Shown: in pieces, positions 54,358 to 64,000 of the stretch
Position numbering within the stretch: the first letter of the stretch is position 1
Layout of the letters: every line of letters starts with the position of its first letter
Translations under genes and position numbers: made by a program
Notes under the pieces: generated by a model
Databases searched by the model: none
What the model was told of the DNA's origin: nothing
Seen by the model: the letters and a program-made list of their open reading frames with translations, nothing else
Assembly: GCA_003194525.1 (NCBI GenBank)
Contig: NBIV01000276.1
Coordinates: 1 to 64,000, forward strand
Length of the DNA stretch: 64,000 nucleotides
From: Gracilariopsis chorda
Taxonomy: Eukaryota; Rhodophyta; Florideophyceae; Gracilariales; Gracilariaceae
Direction: 5' to 3'

Positions 54358-56160
54358 TTAGTTTTCTGCCTTCGGCGGTGGGTTGGTTTCCTCAACAACG
54401 ACTGCTTCATCCCGTTGACGGGGGTTTCTATACGCATAAGCGGGGGTTGCAACGGATGGTTGCGCGATCTCCCGAATCGGGGTGTATGAAGCTTGCCGTG
54501 CACGCGGGGTTTGTGGTAGGGCATGGGAAAAGTCCGTTTTAGCACGGAGGTAGGAAGCCGTCGGGACGGAACGTTTCTCCTCTGGAGTGAGGGTCTCGTA
54601 GTTTGCCACCACCTTGGCCATATCCTTCAGTGAGCAGATACACTGAGGCGAGGTTTGGCCATGGGCATAACAAAGGTGGCAAATGAGAGCCAACACCGCG
54701 ACACGCGGATTATTATTCCGAGTATCGGAGGAGCGAACCGCAGGGCGGGTGTCAGTCCATCCAGACCGTTGATAACGGGATTGACCGTTTGAAAACGGGA
54801 GTCGTTGGGGTTGGACCCGACCGTTACCACCGTGTAGAATGCGATCTTCTGTTCCCGTATCACGGGTCATCTCCGTCGTTGACGGTAAATCGGTGGTTGG
54901 AATCGACACACCATCCCCCTGCACTAAATGCACGGTATCAAATCTCTGTCTAGGGTTCCCATACGCAGTGAGCGGGAGCGATGAGTAGTCGCTCTTCATC
55001 ATCAACGCCTTGGCGGATTTAGACCGATTGTTTGGAGTTCTTGCACGAAGGGCATCCCCTTCCGCTCGAGCGTGTTGTAACAGCTCGAGATAGGTGATCC
55101 TCCGCTTATCCTCCCGATAACGGGTAACTAAACTCCGGATTGCCGGGTCAAGACCATCGATGAACATGGTAACGCGCTCCCCAGCGGGGTATACGTTACC
55201 ACATCTGTGGAAAGCCTTGTTAAGGCGCACCGAGTAATCGGTCTCGGTCTCTCCAGCACGCTGGCGTGTATCTCGCAAAGCGAGGATAGCCTGCTGAATA
55301 GCGGTGTTTGTGGCGTAGGAATGCAGTAGATACTGCACCGCTTCCGGCCAGCAAGTAAGTCCTCCCTCGGAGGCGCGGGAAGATCCTCTGACAGAGTTGT
55401 ATTGGTCCTCCGCCACTCCCCGTAAGAAATACGGTAAAGCCAAGTAGGCTTGTCCCTCATTCATACCGAGGATATCGGCCTCCGCTACAAAGCGGGATAG
55501 GAAATTCAGTACTAGGACCGGATCCTCTCCAGTAAAATACTGGTTGCGGAGTGAGAGCTGCATTCGCTTAATGCATTCTCGCACCTTTCCCGTACCACGG
55601 GGCGTACGTCCAGGTGACGAATCTTCGAGCCGGTAGTACCGGTATGATAATAACGTCCGGTAATCTGGGTTTGTCAGCTTCAACTCCCAGAGCCCGGGGT
55701 GTCTTCTCCCCTTCTGGCGGGTTTGGATCACACCTTCAGTGGCCGATGACCGCTTCGAGCGGGAGGAGTAGCCTGGCTTCTCGTCCTCCGAGTCGGAGTC
55801 CGAGGAGCTCGACCTAACCGAATGGTTTCGGGATGAATCCGACGATGTCGAAGAATCAGAGTCCGAATATTTTCGGTCGTGTTTCCGTCGATGACGTCGT
55901 TTCTTCTTCCCAGCAAGCTGGTCGTTGTGCGATGCCTCGTTTACTGGATCATCCGGGGATGGTTTGTCCATGAGGACGAACTGCTCCAACATCTCCAGCC
56001 GGGCACCAATCCTATCAAATCGGGCTTCAACTCCTTCGATGAAGGTGGCGGGTTGCCCCATACTCTCCAACACGGAGTTGACATCAGACCGTAAAATACA
56101 GAGGTCCTCGGCAACCTCTTTCACATGGGTTGCCATAACCACCTCTTGGAGGGATTTCAA
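54358..56160 (-). CDS. gypsy-B gag
   Basis: A 600-residue frame: N-terminal helical part, Ser/Asp/Arg-rich linker (about residues 90-150), then the capsid-like region (YFTGEDPVLVLNFLSRFVAE and QAYLALPYFLRGVAEDQY), and a C-terminal part with a zinc-knuckle-like Cys/His cluster (ALICHLCYAHGQTSPQCICS). The DNA here has the highest density of perfect mini-hairpins that I counted. Confidence 0.88.
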   Translation of the reverse strand: MKSLQEVVMATHVKEVAEDLCILRSDVNSVLESMGQPATFIEGVEARFDRIGARLEMLEQFVLMDKPSPDDPVNEASHNDQLAGKKKRRHRRKHDRKYSDSDSSTSSDSSRNHSVRSSSSDSDSEDEKPGYSSRSKRSSATEGVIQTRQKGRRHPGLWELKLTNPDYRTLLSYRYYRLEDSSPGRTPRGTGKVRECIKRMQLSLRNQYFTGEDPVLVLNFLSRFVAEADILGMNEGQAYLALPYFLRGVAEDQYNSVRGSSRASEGGLTCWPEAVQYLLHSYATNTAIQQAILALRDTRQRAGETETDYSVRLNKAFHRCGNVYPAGERVTMFIDGLDPAIRSLVTRYREDKRRITYLELLQHARAEGDALRARTPNNRSKSAKALMMKSDYSSLPLTAYGNPRQRFDTVHLVQGDGVSIPTTDLPSTTEMTRDTGTEDRILHGGNGRVQPQRLPFSNGQSRYQRSGWTDTRPAVRSSDTRNNNPRVAVLALICHLCYAHGQTSPQCICSLKDMAKVVANYETLTPEEKRSVPTASYLRAKTDFSHALPQTPRARQASYTPIREIAQPSVATPAYAYRNPRQRDEAVVVEETNPPPKAEN

Positions 56161-56578
56161 TTCCCCTACAAGGGTGTCGTGGGCAGTCCACAGGGCGCGG
56201 ACCTGGGAATCCAGGGGTGTCCCCTGGGGGTGTTGTCGACCGTTCCACGGGATTTTGATACCGCGACAGCGGGAGTCGATGCATCATTCCCCTGCAGGGG
56301 TGACAACAAGGGCAAAGGAGTGTTCCGGGGTTCCCGTGGTTGGTTTGAATTCCTCGAAGAGGGTCCACCAGCAAAGCTGGAGCCGGTCCGCTTCGGAATG
56401 CGCGATACGAACCGAACTTCGGGGACTTCTCCACCATCGTGGGAACGACTGCGGGTGACTGCACGCTCCGCATCGGAGGGTTGCCTGGACATGAGGAGCA
56501 ACCGTCACGACGGAAACGATTCCGGAACTTCCGGGAAGTGGAAGACAAACCTCGAAAGAGGGAAAACAAACACCGATT

Positions 56579-56594
56579 CTAGGTCAGGAGACCA
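56579..56594 (-). other. Primer binding site of gypsy-B
   Basis: TGGTCTCCTGACCTAG on the minus strand, three bases inside the 5' LTR. Similar to the gypsy-A site. Confidence 0.6.
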
Positions 56595-56597
56595 CTT

Positions 56598-57432
56598 TGT
56601 GGTGCAATGCACCAAAGGGGAACAACACCGAAAGAGGTTCGGGATCTTCCTCTCACGAGGTGAACCCAGTTGGGTAGAGCCCTCCCAGAGGTGTCACGGC
56701 GAAGCCGGTTTGTAAGACCAGGGACACCTGTCGCGACTTGCGCAGGGAGTTGAAGGCGAAGAATCGGTATCCGCGTGAGCGGAGTGTGATCCTCATTAGA
56801 GGTATGTTTCCACGTAAGTTGGGGTGTGTGGACGGATGCGCACACGAGGGCTGCGGGTAGCGGGATGTACCACTCTGAAAGGGGGAAAGGAGGAAGAGTG
56901 AAGGGAAAGGAGGAAGAGTGGGCGAGGGTAAGTCGCGAGAGCGACGAACAAATACGGCAATGCCGGTGGACAGGACTCCCTATAGAGGGCGAAACACTAA
57001 TGTGATTGGAACAATTACACTCCCAAGGATGAGTCTCTTTTGGTATGCAAGGGGGTTAGAGGTCCCGTGGTTCACGGCGTTTCCCTCCAAGGAGGAGTTG
57101 AGAACGCGCAGAAGCGGCAACAACTAGAGCCACCTCCCCAGGTTAGGGTCCCTTCTTGGGGAAGGTTTATTGGTGCGACGGCAGTGCGCCGTCGCACTAA
57201 GTACTAGCTTCCCAGAAATGGGTGTGAAAATAATAAATAAAACTAACAAAAACACTCCACATTCCGTGGCAACGCCCACTACTGTGGCCAAGCGCCAATT
57301 GACCCAAAACCATGTCCCACGTGGCCATATCCACCATTGTGAGGCGTAGTTCATATACACGCTACACAACCGATAATATCGGGAAAGCATTCAAGTACCA
57401 AGAATCCCTACCTGAGGGCGTCGCACTTTAGA
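56598..57432 (-). repeat. 5' LTR of gypsy-B (right on the plus strand)
   Basis: Partner of 48043-48865. It contains an extra short tandem duplication of GGGAAAGGAGGAAGAGTG-type sequence near 56880-56920 that the other two copies lack. Confidence 0.95.
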
Positions 57433-57542
57433 AAAAGGCGACAAATGTCACTCAGATGCGTGTATTTCGGTTGCAAAGCTTCGAACTCAGCAAAAATACC
57501 AGTTCGTACTATTATTAGTATTATCAGCTTATATGGTTGTGA

Positions 57543-59260
57543 ATGGGAGTCCATTCACATCCACATAAGCTGACGGTCTACCTTCGAGATATGAGAAGAA
57601 CCGGTGCTATTGGAGAGTATGTGATCGTCTTTGAACAACCTGAGCACAAAATCGTTCACATGGCTTGTGATGGAGGTAGAGTTACAACAACGCTTGTCAT
57701 CGTTGATACCGAGACAGGCATGCCTCGGGTTCGAGAAAAGCACGTGAAAAAAGTTCTGAAGGGTCTCATGGGTTGGAAGGATCTCTTGCAAGAAGGATTG
57801 ATAGAATGCTTGGATGTGAACGAAGAGAACAACACATTTATCGCAACTTACGAAAAAGATATTGAACATGGGAAAACCACGCATCTTCAAATAGCTCCAT
57901 GGACGATTCTAGGAATCTGTGCAGGCTTGATTCCCTATCCAAATCGTAATCAATCACCGCGTAATACGTATCAATGCGATATGGGAAAGCAAGCAATTGT
58001 TGCGATAGCATACAACCAACATATGCGAACTGATAACCTGCTCTACCTACTCAGCTATACGGAACGGCCTTTGGTGCAAACAAAACAAATACCTATTGTC
58101 GGATTTGAACGACTGCCGGGAGGGCAAAACGCTTCCTCAATGGTAATGTCATAAGGTGGCTATGACATTGAAGATGCAGTTGAATTGAATAGGGCATCTA
58201 TCCATCGGGGATACGGACGTTGCATAATAACTAGAAAGCATGCCACTGGTTGTCGCCGATATCCCAATGGAAAATGTGACAGAATCATGCCTGCCCCAGA
58301 GGACCCCTTCCGAAAAGAGGAAAACTCAAATAGTGGCCGCCCAAAGGTTCATCTGTTTTACTCTTCTCTGGATTTGAACGGTAATGTTGCTCCAGGTGAG
58401 CAGCTTTCGAAAGGAATTGGTGTTTGTGAACAAGGAAGTGCCGCGTGTGGGATTAACAAATGTACCTGGGGGTACAAGCGCCGTCTCCTACCGGCCGCAG
58501 GGCTTTAAAATCAAGGGTGCGTCACCAGTTGTTTGTGACAAGGTTCTCCTAACAAGCAATGATCACGATCATGTGCTTGTGAGAGTAGTGTTGAGGGAAA
58601 CGCGACGGCCTGAAATTGGAGACAAGTCTTCATCTCGGTATGGACAGAAAGGTGTGTGTGGATTGATAGTTTCCCAGGAAGATATGCCATTTTCAGACAA
58701 AGCAATATTCTAGACCTGATCATGAACCCTCGCAGGTTTCCAAGTCGCATGAATGTAGGGAAGATGGTAGAGTTTTTTGCGGGGAAGGCTGGTGTATTCG
58801 AGGGACATTGCGGAGACGGCACGGCATTCCACGATGACAAGATTGAAGTATGTGCTGTCAGCCTGGTACGAGCCAGATACAACTGCAATGGGAAAGACTT
58901 TGTATATAGTGGCACGTCTGGAGAACCACTTCGGGCGTTTGTGTTTTCCGGTCCAATTTTCTATCAAAAGCTGAAGCACATCGTGAAAGACAAAATTCAT
59001 GCTCGGGCAAGAGGGCTGCGTGCGATGTTGACTCGGCAGCCTACTGAGGGTCGAAGTAGAGATGGAGGGCTACGTCTAGGAGAAATGGAACGAGATTGTC
59101 TAATCGGTTACGGCGCTTCCATGCCACTAATGGAACGGCTAGTGGTTTCTTCGGACGAATTTACGGTGCATGATTGCAAGAAGTGTGGATTAACTGCATA
59201 TAAAGAATGGTGTCAGACTTTTGTAGTATGTCCAATGAAACGAAGCAACTTTTGGATGCG
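57543..59260 (+). pseudogene. RPC2: RNA polymerase III second-largest subunit (RPC2), C-terminal half, broken
   Basis: The encoded peptides follow the Pol III RPC2 subunit closely: [124 protein letters not shown] and [13 protein letters not shown] (start of the C-terminal zinc site). RPC2 forms half of the active-site cleft that makes tRNA and 5S RNA. Everything before about residue 530 of the family is missing. A stop (TAA 58152-58154) sits where VMSYSGYDIED is expected, and there are frameshifts near 58410 and 58700. It is intronless in the kept part. Most likely a partial duplicate; the real gene should be elsewhere. Confidence 0.88.
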
Positions 59261-59432
59261 AATACCTACATGCCCGGTGATCATGCAAAGTACCCTTATT
59301 TCTTCATTCAACTTTCGGAGAACGAAGAGCGTGATTTTGACGGCCAACTCGTGTCCGATGCCGTAGTCCAATATCTTCTTACTCACACAGTTACTCATAT
59401 TTTTGTACAGACTCATGGCTGGAACACCCCAC

Positions 59433-59528
59433 GTGAGTTTACGCTTGCTTTCTACCCGTTTCCGCTGAAAATGTATTTGGTGCTAACTTGGCACACATCT
59501 AATCGTGTGTCACTTCCTGTGCATGTAG
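59433..59528 (+). other. Intron 1 of the hydrolase gene
   Basis: GTGAGT donor, TGCTAAC branch-like sequence near 59481, and GTAG acceptor. The length is a multiple of three with no stop, so the frame stays open with or without splicing; the spliced peptide fits the family better. Confidence 0.7.
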
Positions 59529-60436
59529 CGGACAAGGCCGTTGCTGTAGCTTTCACGTATTTTATGGGTGGCATGCAAGATGATAAGGCCATGCCAGATC
59601 CTTCAGATGATTTCCAGCCCATCTTCGTGGCCTTTATATGGCCGGCTCTACCGATCGAATTTGGAAGGACAGATGACGCTCTCACCAAGGCGCAACTGTT
59701 CACGAACAGCGAAAGAGAACAAGGTGAAGACTGGCAAATTGCCCGCGCTTGCGATGCTGCTGAGCGTGCTCAACGAAGATCCGGATGACGATGATCTCAA
59801 GCAAGCCATGCGTAGTTTGGTCGTTGAAAGCCGTGTCGACGATAACGATGACGAAGAGGACCCGGACACCGTTGTTGAGCGAGAACAAGAAGTTTCACGT
59901 CAGCAAGGATCACAGGAAGTGGTTGAGAACCGCGGTCTTAACAATATATTCACCACTGTGATGCGTCCATTTGAAACCGTTGTGTTTGGCAGGCTCATGA
60001 AACGCGGACAGAGAGTTGGTCATGTCATGGGGAGCGTTCTTGGTAAACTAATGAAGGCTACCGAAGACAGAAGGAAGGTCTGTGTGATGGCCAATTCGTT
60101 GGGTGCCCAAGTTTTGTGTGGCTTGTTAAACAGGCCACATCAACTACCGTATAAGATTCACACCATTTTCTTCGTGCAGGGTGCGATCGCCAAGGACTGG
60201 TTCCACCCGGGGGCCAAGTACGGATATGTTCATGAAGTCGTGGCTGGACCTGTATTATGCACGTACAGTCAACGTGACCTCCTTCTTCGTAACATATTTG
60301 GTTGGTTCCACGGCATTGCTATTGGATTTGATGGTACCCCGATTGGTCAGATGATACGCATGAAGCATTTGCATGAAGTCGCGGATGATCCTTACGGTTT
60401 CGGTTGTGAAGCATGGAACAACGTAGATGGAACAGA

Positions 60437-60577
60437 GTAAGTTTCCTTTTGCATCTTATGCATTGCATATTTTCAATGTGCCTAGGCGTCATGTAGCACA
60501 TCAGAAGCGACCCACAATTCTAAGGCTTGTGATCTCATGTACTTCATTTGCGACCAAATGTATTTTGTACTGAACAG
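60437..60577 (+). other. Intron 2 of the hydrolase gene
   Basis: GTAAGT donor at 60437 and ACAG acceptor ending at 60577. Joining completes a Glu codon and continues FIDEGNAVAGG in frame. Confidence 0.65.
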
Positions 60578-60809
60578 GTTTATTGATGAGGGAAATGCAG
60601 TCGCAGGCGGTAATAGCGACTTCAAAGAACACGAAACGACCAGTTTATACTAGTCCGCCATCAAGACGGAGCTCGATGATTCCCAGTACGACTTGGATTA
60701 TCTCATCAACAGAAACACAAAATTCTTTCATTATCGTCACTGTACGATGGTTATGGCCGATATATTAGTGTACAGGTATATACGTGCCGTCGATTCCTGT
60801 TCAAGTTGA

Positions 60810-62000
60810 AGGAGTCAGAAAAAGAAGCGCTCGAGGCTTTTGTTTATGATCCGAAAGTACTAGTAAAAGAATTCTTTCTAGTCTACATCCGGTGTGCTCA
60901 ACAGAGAGCAGTCCCTCTGACCTCCTAATCTATCCTAAGGTTATGAGAGACTGTGGTTCAGCAGTTCCATTGTGTAGAGCAGTGGATTTCTTTACATTCC
61001 ATGTCGTCCACGGATGCCCACCTTCCCAGCTTTCCACTCCTTGCTCCCTCCATCCTAAGTCTAAAAGAGAAAGCAAATGATTGAAACGCTGCTCGCGGTT
61101 TATTTATCGGTCAATGCCACTCAGCAGATTCTCATGGTCCCCCTCCCCTCAGTACACTAAGCCTTCCACAGTAGAGGTCTTACCGCTTTTAAACCGGTCT
61201 ACTAGCAGCCCGACAACCCTGTAGAGTCAGTGTAACTGTCCCCAGGCAGAGTGAAGCTGCGAAGCTGTCACACTCTGCCCATCCCACGAACATGCTGAAA
61301 CCTTGCTCTCAGACTTCCAAAACTGGATATTGCCATCAGTTCACACCGTATGGGTCCCCCCCTGGTAATTTTGATATGTGTTGGGCCGATCTCCACCAGC
61401 AAGACGTCTATTAACCCACGACTTCAATCATCGATGGTGCCAAGACTCTGTCTGTTTCCAGTAAATGGTGCAATTTTCTACACCCCCAACGCCACTATGA
61501 CTTGATCTATTGCCACGGTCGATCCTGATAAAGATTCTTTTACGGACAAAGGTGTTGCCAAAAACTACAGCACGTGTGGTACGGTTAAACTATGTCAATG
61601 CTCTACATGTAATAATGTCACCGTATCTGTCCCGCTTAAGCATAGCGAAAAGTTTACAATCTCCGATAGATGTATCTTGCAGACATCGCATTTAGGTGAC
61701 GTTCCATAACATTCAGAACGTTCGGTGCCATAAGAAAGTGAAAAGTCTTGGCTCCGGTTCGATCAGTCCCTCCATCCCTTCCTTCTTTTAACAAACTGAC
61801 CAAACTCGGTTTTTGAATCGGTCGTCAATTTCCAAGCAGACGTTGGGATACATTTCATCATTAATCGTTCGATACCATTTCGATCAGAGAAACAACAACA
61901 GTTGCTTCATGACTGGGCCATTTTGCCAAAGCCATCCTGTTGCTTGTTGATAGACGTTCTTCTACGCAAAGGATTGTGGACGATGTGGTGAAGAAAATCA
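60810..62000. other. No gene recognised
   Basis: Only frames of about 60 residues without motifs. One inverted pair of GCAGAGTG/CACTCTGC type sits at about 61236-61277. Confidence 0.4.
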
Positions 62001-62007
62001 TGTCACG

Positions 62008-62870
62008 TTAATCAGTTACATGGCGCCAATCCGCTTGGACAATGGGAGAAAACAGAGATTTGGCCATAACCTGTAAACCATAAGCACCACGCACCACAAC
62101 GTCAAAATAAGGCACTTCAGTTAGCTCAATGTCCTTCTCAGCTCCAGCTTCACGCAACTGTTCTATACACTTGGACTGATTGTCAATAATACGTCTGACA
62201 AACGCGGTAGCGGCAGTATCGCCAATAATCTGATTGATAATAAGGTTCTCAACCATAACACAGTCCTTCTCCAACGACTTCACCAACCTCTCACTCTCCG
62301 CCATAGCCAAACCAGTCATTACAGTAACAACAGCAAACTGAGTACGTTTTTTATCCCTTACCAAGTCCCTCAGCTCTTCCATGTTCTCCCGCAATCGTTG
62401 TACTCATTTTGCAGCCTTATCTACAGCATCAGGTTTTCCATCCTTTCTACGGATAACACTGCGCAGCTTGTCAATTACCGAGTCCAGTCGGTTCTTGAGT
62501 CGAATAACCTTTCCCAAAAGCGTATCCAGAAACTCTGGAAAACTCAACAGACGTAACGTGTGACCGGTCACCGCAGTATCCACGTCAACGCGGTCAAAAT
62601 CGCCAAACTTGACGAGTTCCATAACCTGCGTAAGCGCAACAAGTTCGTCAATCCCGGGCGGCGCATTATCCAAATGTGCAGCAAACTCCTCCAACCCCAG
62701 CTTCCTTGCAATATCGACACCGGCACCACGCCTACCCTTCGTAACAAAATCATTAGCCAGCATTACAAAATCCTTGATAGCTCCCTCAGTGTCAATTTCC
62801 ATTGAGAATAACTCACCCCCTGCACCATCCAGGGAAACTGGCGCACCCCCATCGCCTTCACGCGGTGTGC
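62008..62870 (-). pseudogene. GET3/ArsA-type ATPase, C-terminal part, 5'-truncated
   Basis: The minus strand reads GGELFSMEIDTEGAIKDF, NAPPGIDELVALTQVMELV, DVDTAVTGHTLRLLSFPEFL (the switch II region, usually DTAPTGHTLR), TQFAVVTVMTGLAMAESERL and VPYFDVVVRGAYGLQVMAKS. GET3 proteins insert tail-anchored proteins into membranes; this type resembles the organellar or ArsA-like branch. The N-terminal third with the P-loop is missing. One in-frame TGA (62404-62406) follows the peptide DAVDKAAK in an otherwise single continuous frame. Homology ends near 62870, and from 62928 a different broken gene begins, so the 5' part was replaced by a rearrangement or insertion. Confidence 0.85.
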
Positions 62871-62927
62871 ATGACTTCTCTCACGATTTTCATCCAAGGC
62901 GCCGAAGCAAGGACTTCCCAGTGGTAC

Positions 62928-63945
62928 TTACTGTAACTTCCGACCCAACATGTCCATAATATTAAGAAACTTGTTTCGCTCTTCCATTGCCTGTATACGC
63001 TGGCGCTTTTCCAACTCGAAGCGCTGCTGATGAAGTTTTAAACGCTGTAAAGATTCTTTCTGTTGTAATTCAAACTTCTCCCGCTCTATTTCCACGTGAT
63101 CTGCATCCAGCCACTGCCGCTTCTTAGCTTGTTTGATAAGAAAAGTACTGATTGCATCATCGGAAGTTGATGGTTTTGACTTCTTCATTCTTTTTTTTGG
63201 CGGGAACCTTTGACTCTTGAGTCCTGGTACTATCACTACGATCCGTTATACTAAAGCGCTTAAGCGCTCTCTCTCTTATGGACTCACCCGCTCGTATTAA
63301 CTGCTGCTCGTTCATGTTCTGCTCTTCTTTCATTAGCCTTGTTGTCTCTGCTCTTTCATCCATTTCTAGTATTAAATCATCCAACAGCGATTCCTTTTCT
63401 CCATATGTTTCCGCTATTCCGGAAAATGCCATATTTATCGTATTATCTGCTCTTCGCATGGAAACAAGACGTTTGCATCTATCTATCAGAGTCTTAGTTG
63501 ATGGGTGATTCATTTAAATAAAAACAGTACATGGTACGCGCTTCAGGAACGTTTCAAGAACTCTTTTCTAAACGGATTCCAGTTCTCCCCATTTTGGAAT
63601 GTGAGCGTCTTCTTTCCGAACAGCCCGTGGAAGGAACAAGTCGAAAGTCTCTGTAAAGCGAAAGCGTTTAATCTTTGTATGCGAAGAAAAGTTAGAGTCG
63701 TTTCAGCTGGTTTCTCTCTCTTTTGGCTTGGGAAACGTTGGTTCTATATCGTCAGAGAGGTTTTGCTGCTTGTTTCGTGCGATATCCGCGGCTGAATGAG
63801 AGTCGTTCATCGTGGACACGTAGTCTACGGAAGTAGTCGTCACGCTTTCTGTCTTACAGACTGTACGAGAAGTTTCTAGTAGAAACCAGAGCGCAGACGA
63901 GATTTCGTATGCATTCGTGGTACAATTCTCGGCCACGACGGTCAC
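62928..63945 (-). pseudogene. Myb/SANT-like DNA-binding protein with coiled-coil tail, broken
   Basis: Reading down from 63945: a variable N-terminus, then KIKRFRFTETFDLFLPRAVR and EDAHIPKWGELESV (Myb/SANT-like domain), then TLIDRCKRLVSMRRADNTI and SGIAETYGEKESLLDDLI, then QAKKRQWLDADHVEIEREKF and a Gln/Arg/Glu-rich coiled coil ending LNIMDMLGRKLQ. This layout belongs to a family common in oomycetes and algae that is probably transposon-derived. One frame holds from 63945 to about 63190 except for stops TGA near 63703, TAG near 63565 and TAA near 63514. A run of eight A (63185-63195, minus) then shifts the frame. Confidence 0.65.
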
Positions 63946-64000
63946 GTAAAATTCGTGTACGCTCTGTATACGATATTTTTACGAGATTTGGCTGTGCTTA

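Larger units (their letters stand above)
48043..57432 (-). mobile_element. Nearly whole chromodomain Ty3/gypsy element (gypsy-B)
   Basis: LTRs of about 825-835 bp at both ends, perfect 5-bp target duplication GAAAA (48038-48042 and 57433-57437), a primer site, a purine tract, and gag, protease, reverse transcriptase, RNase H, integrase and chromodomain in normal order on the minus strand. Long open frames remain, with roughly three or four breaks. By eye the LTRs differ at about 6-7% of positions, so it is much younger than gypsy-A. A solo LTR of the same family is at 26258-27082. The whole element is unusually dense in perfect short inverted repeats. Confidence 0.95.
59230..60809 (+). pseudogene. 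Alpha/beta-hydrolase-fold gene with two introns, broken
   Basis: Exon 1 (to 59432) reads [20 protein letters not shown] and THIFVQTHGWNTP, with the HGW oxyanion-hole type motif. Intron 1 is 59433-59528 (96 nt, GTGAGT...TGCTAAC...GTAG); splicing joins NTP to PDKAVAVAFTYFMGGM. Exon 2 (59529-60436) has PIFVAFIWPALPIEF, KVCVMANSLGAQVLCGLL (nucleophile elbow, Ser in NSLG) and LCTYSQRDLLLRNIF. Intron 2 is 60437-60577 (GTAAGT...CAG). Exon 3 reads FIDEGNAVAGGNSDFKEHET and runs to TGA 60807-60809. Breaks are a frameshift near 59725 and an in-frame TAG at 60651-60653. The family resembles lipase or esterase-like proteins of unknown substrate. The beginning merges into the RPC2 fragment. Confidence 0.7.

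Noticed and set aside
48043-57432. Regular hairpins of gypsy-B as a CRISPR-like or satellite array
   Set aside because: The hairpins differ in sequence, are unevenly spaced and overlap coding frames. No repeat-spacer structure exists.
62404-62406. In-frame TGA of the GET3 fragment as selenocysteine or a reassigned codon
   Set aside because: The fragment lacks its ATP-binding part, no Cys or selenocysteine is expected there in the family, and TAA, TAG and TGA all act as gene ends or breaks elsewhere in the window.
63505-63795. 96-residue plus-strand open frame
   Set aside because: It is opposite the SANT-like coding sequence, whose family motifs are read clearly on the minus strand.

Overview
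This is a transposon-rich stretch of a eukaryotic nuclear genome. Eukaryotic signs are RNA polymerase III subunit 2, a GET3/ArsA ATPase, an APAF-1-like NB-ARC/WD40 relic, two short GT-AG introns, TATA boxes about 70-80 bp upstream of two intronless genes, and several eukaryotic transposon families. Compact intron-poor genes among chromodomain Ty3/gypsy, Helitron, Harbinger and Mutator-like elements would suit a florideophyte red alga such as the Chondrus group; an oomycete or another alga is possible. The organism call is an inference.

Layout, left to right. 1-4275: a Mutator-like element with a Ulp1-type protease, minus strand, entering from outside the window. 4291-15078: an old Ty3/gypsy element with both LTRs and an unusual antisense coding-like block. 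15079-16112: a pogo-like transposase remnant. 16979-20460: an older, gutted gypsy-like element. 21691-23391: a shorter second copy of the Mutator/Ulp1 element. 24400-32400: a decayed Helitron (Rep plus PIF1-type helicase) interrupted by a solo LTR and flanked by diverged copies of a local repeat, two of them in tandem. 33530-34828: an intact gene for a secreted von Willebrand A-domain protein. 36992-40250: a broken NB-ARC/WD40 gene. 41900-43249: an intact gene for a ferritin-like (VioB-type) protein. 43956-46627: a Harbinger element with both inverted repeats, a 3-bp target duplication and two convergent genes. 47033-48001: a second Harbinger-type transposase. 48043-57432: a nearly whole chromodomain gypsy element on the minus strand. 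57543-60809: a fragment of the Pol III RPC2 gene abutting a broken alpha/beta-hydrolase gene. 62008-63945: a GET3 fragment joined to a broken Myb/SANT-like gene.

Only two host genes look usable, the VWA gene and the ferritin-like gene. The Harbinger Myb-like gene is also open. Most other sequence is transposon or pseudogene in different stages of decay.

The most unusual signal is in the younger gypsy element. Its LTRs and coding DNA are packed with perfect short inverted repeats, mostly 5-6-bp stems with 1-5-base loops and often CC...GG at the outer ends. In one 475-bp stretch of gag there are ten, where about two or three would be expected by chance. The older gypsy element beside it does not show this on reading.
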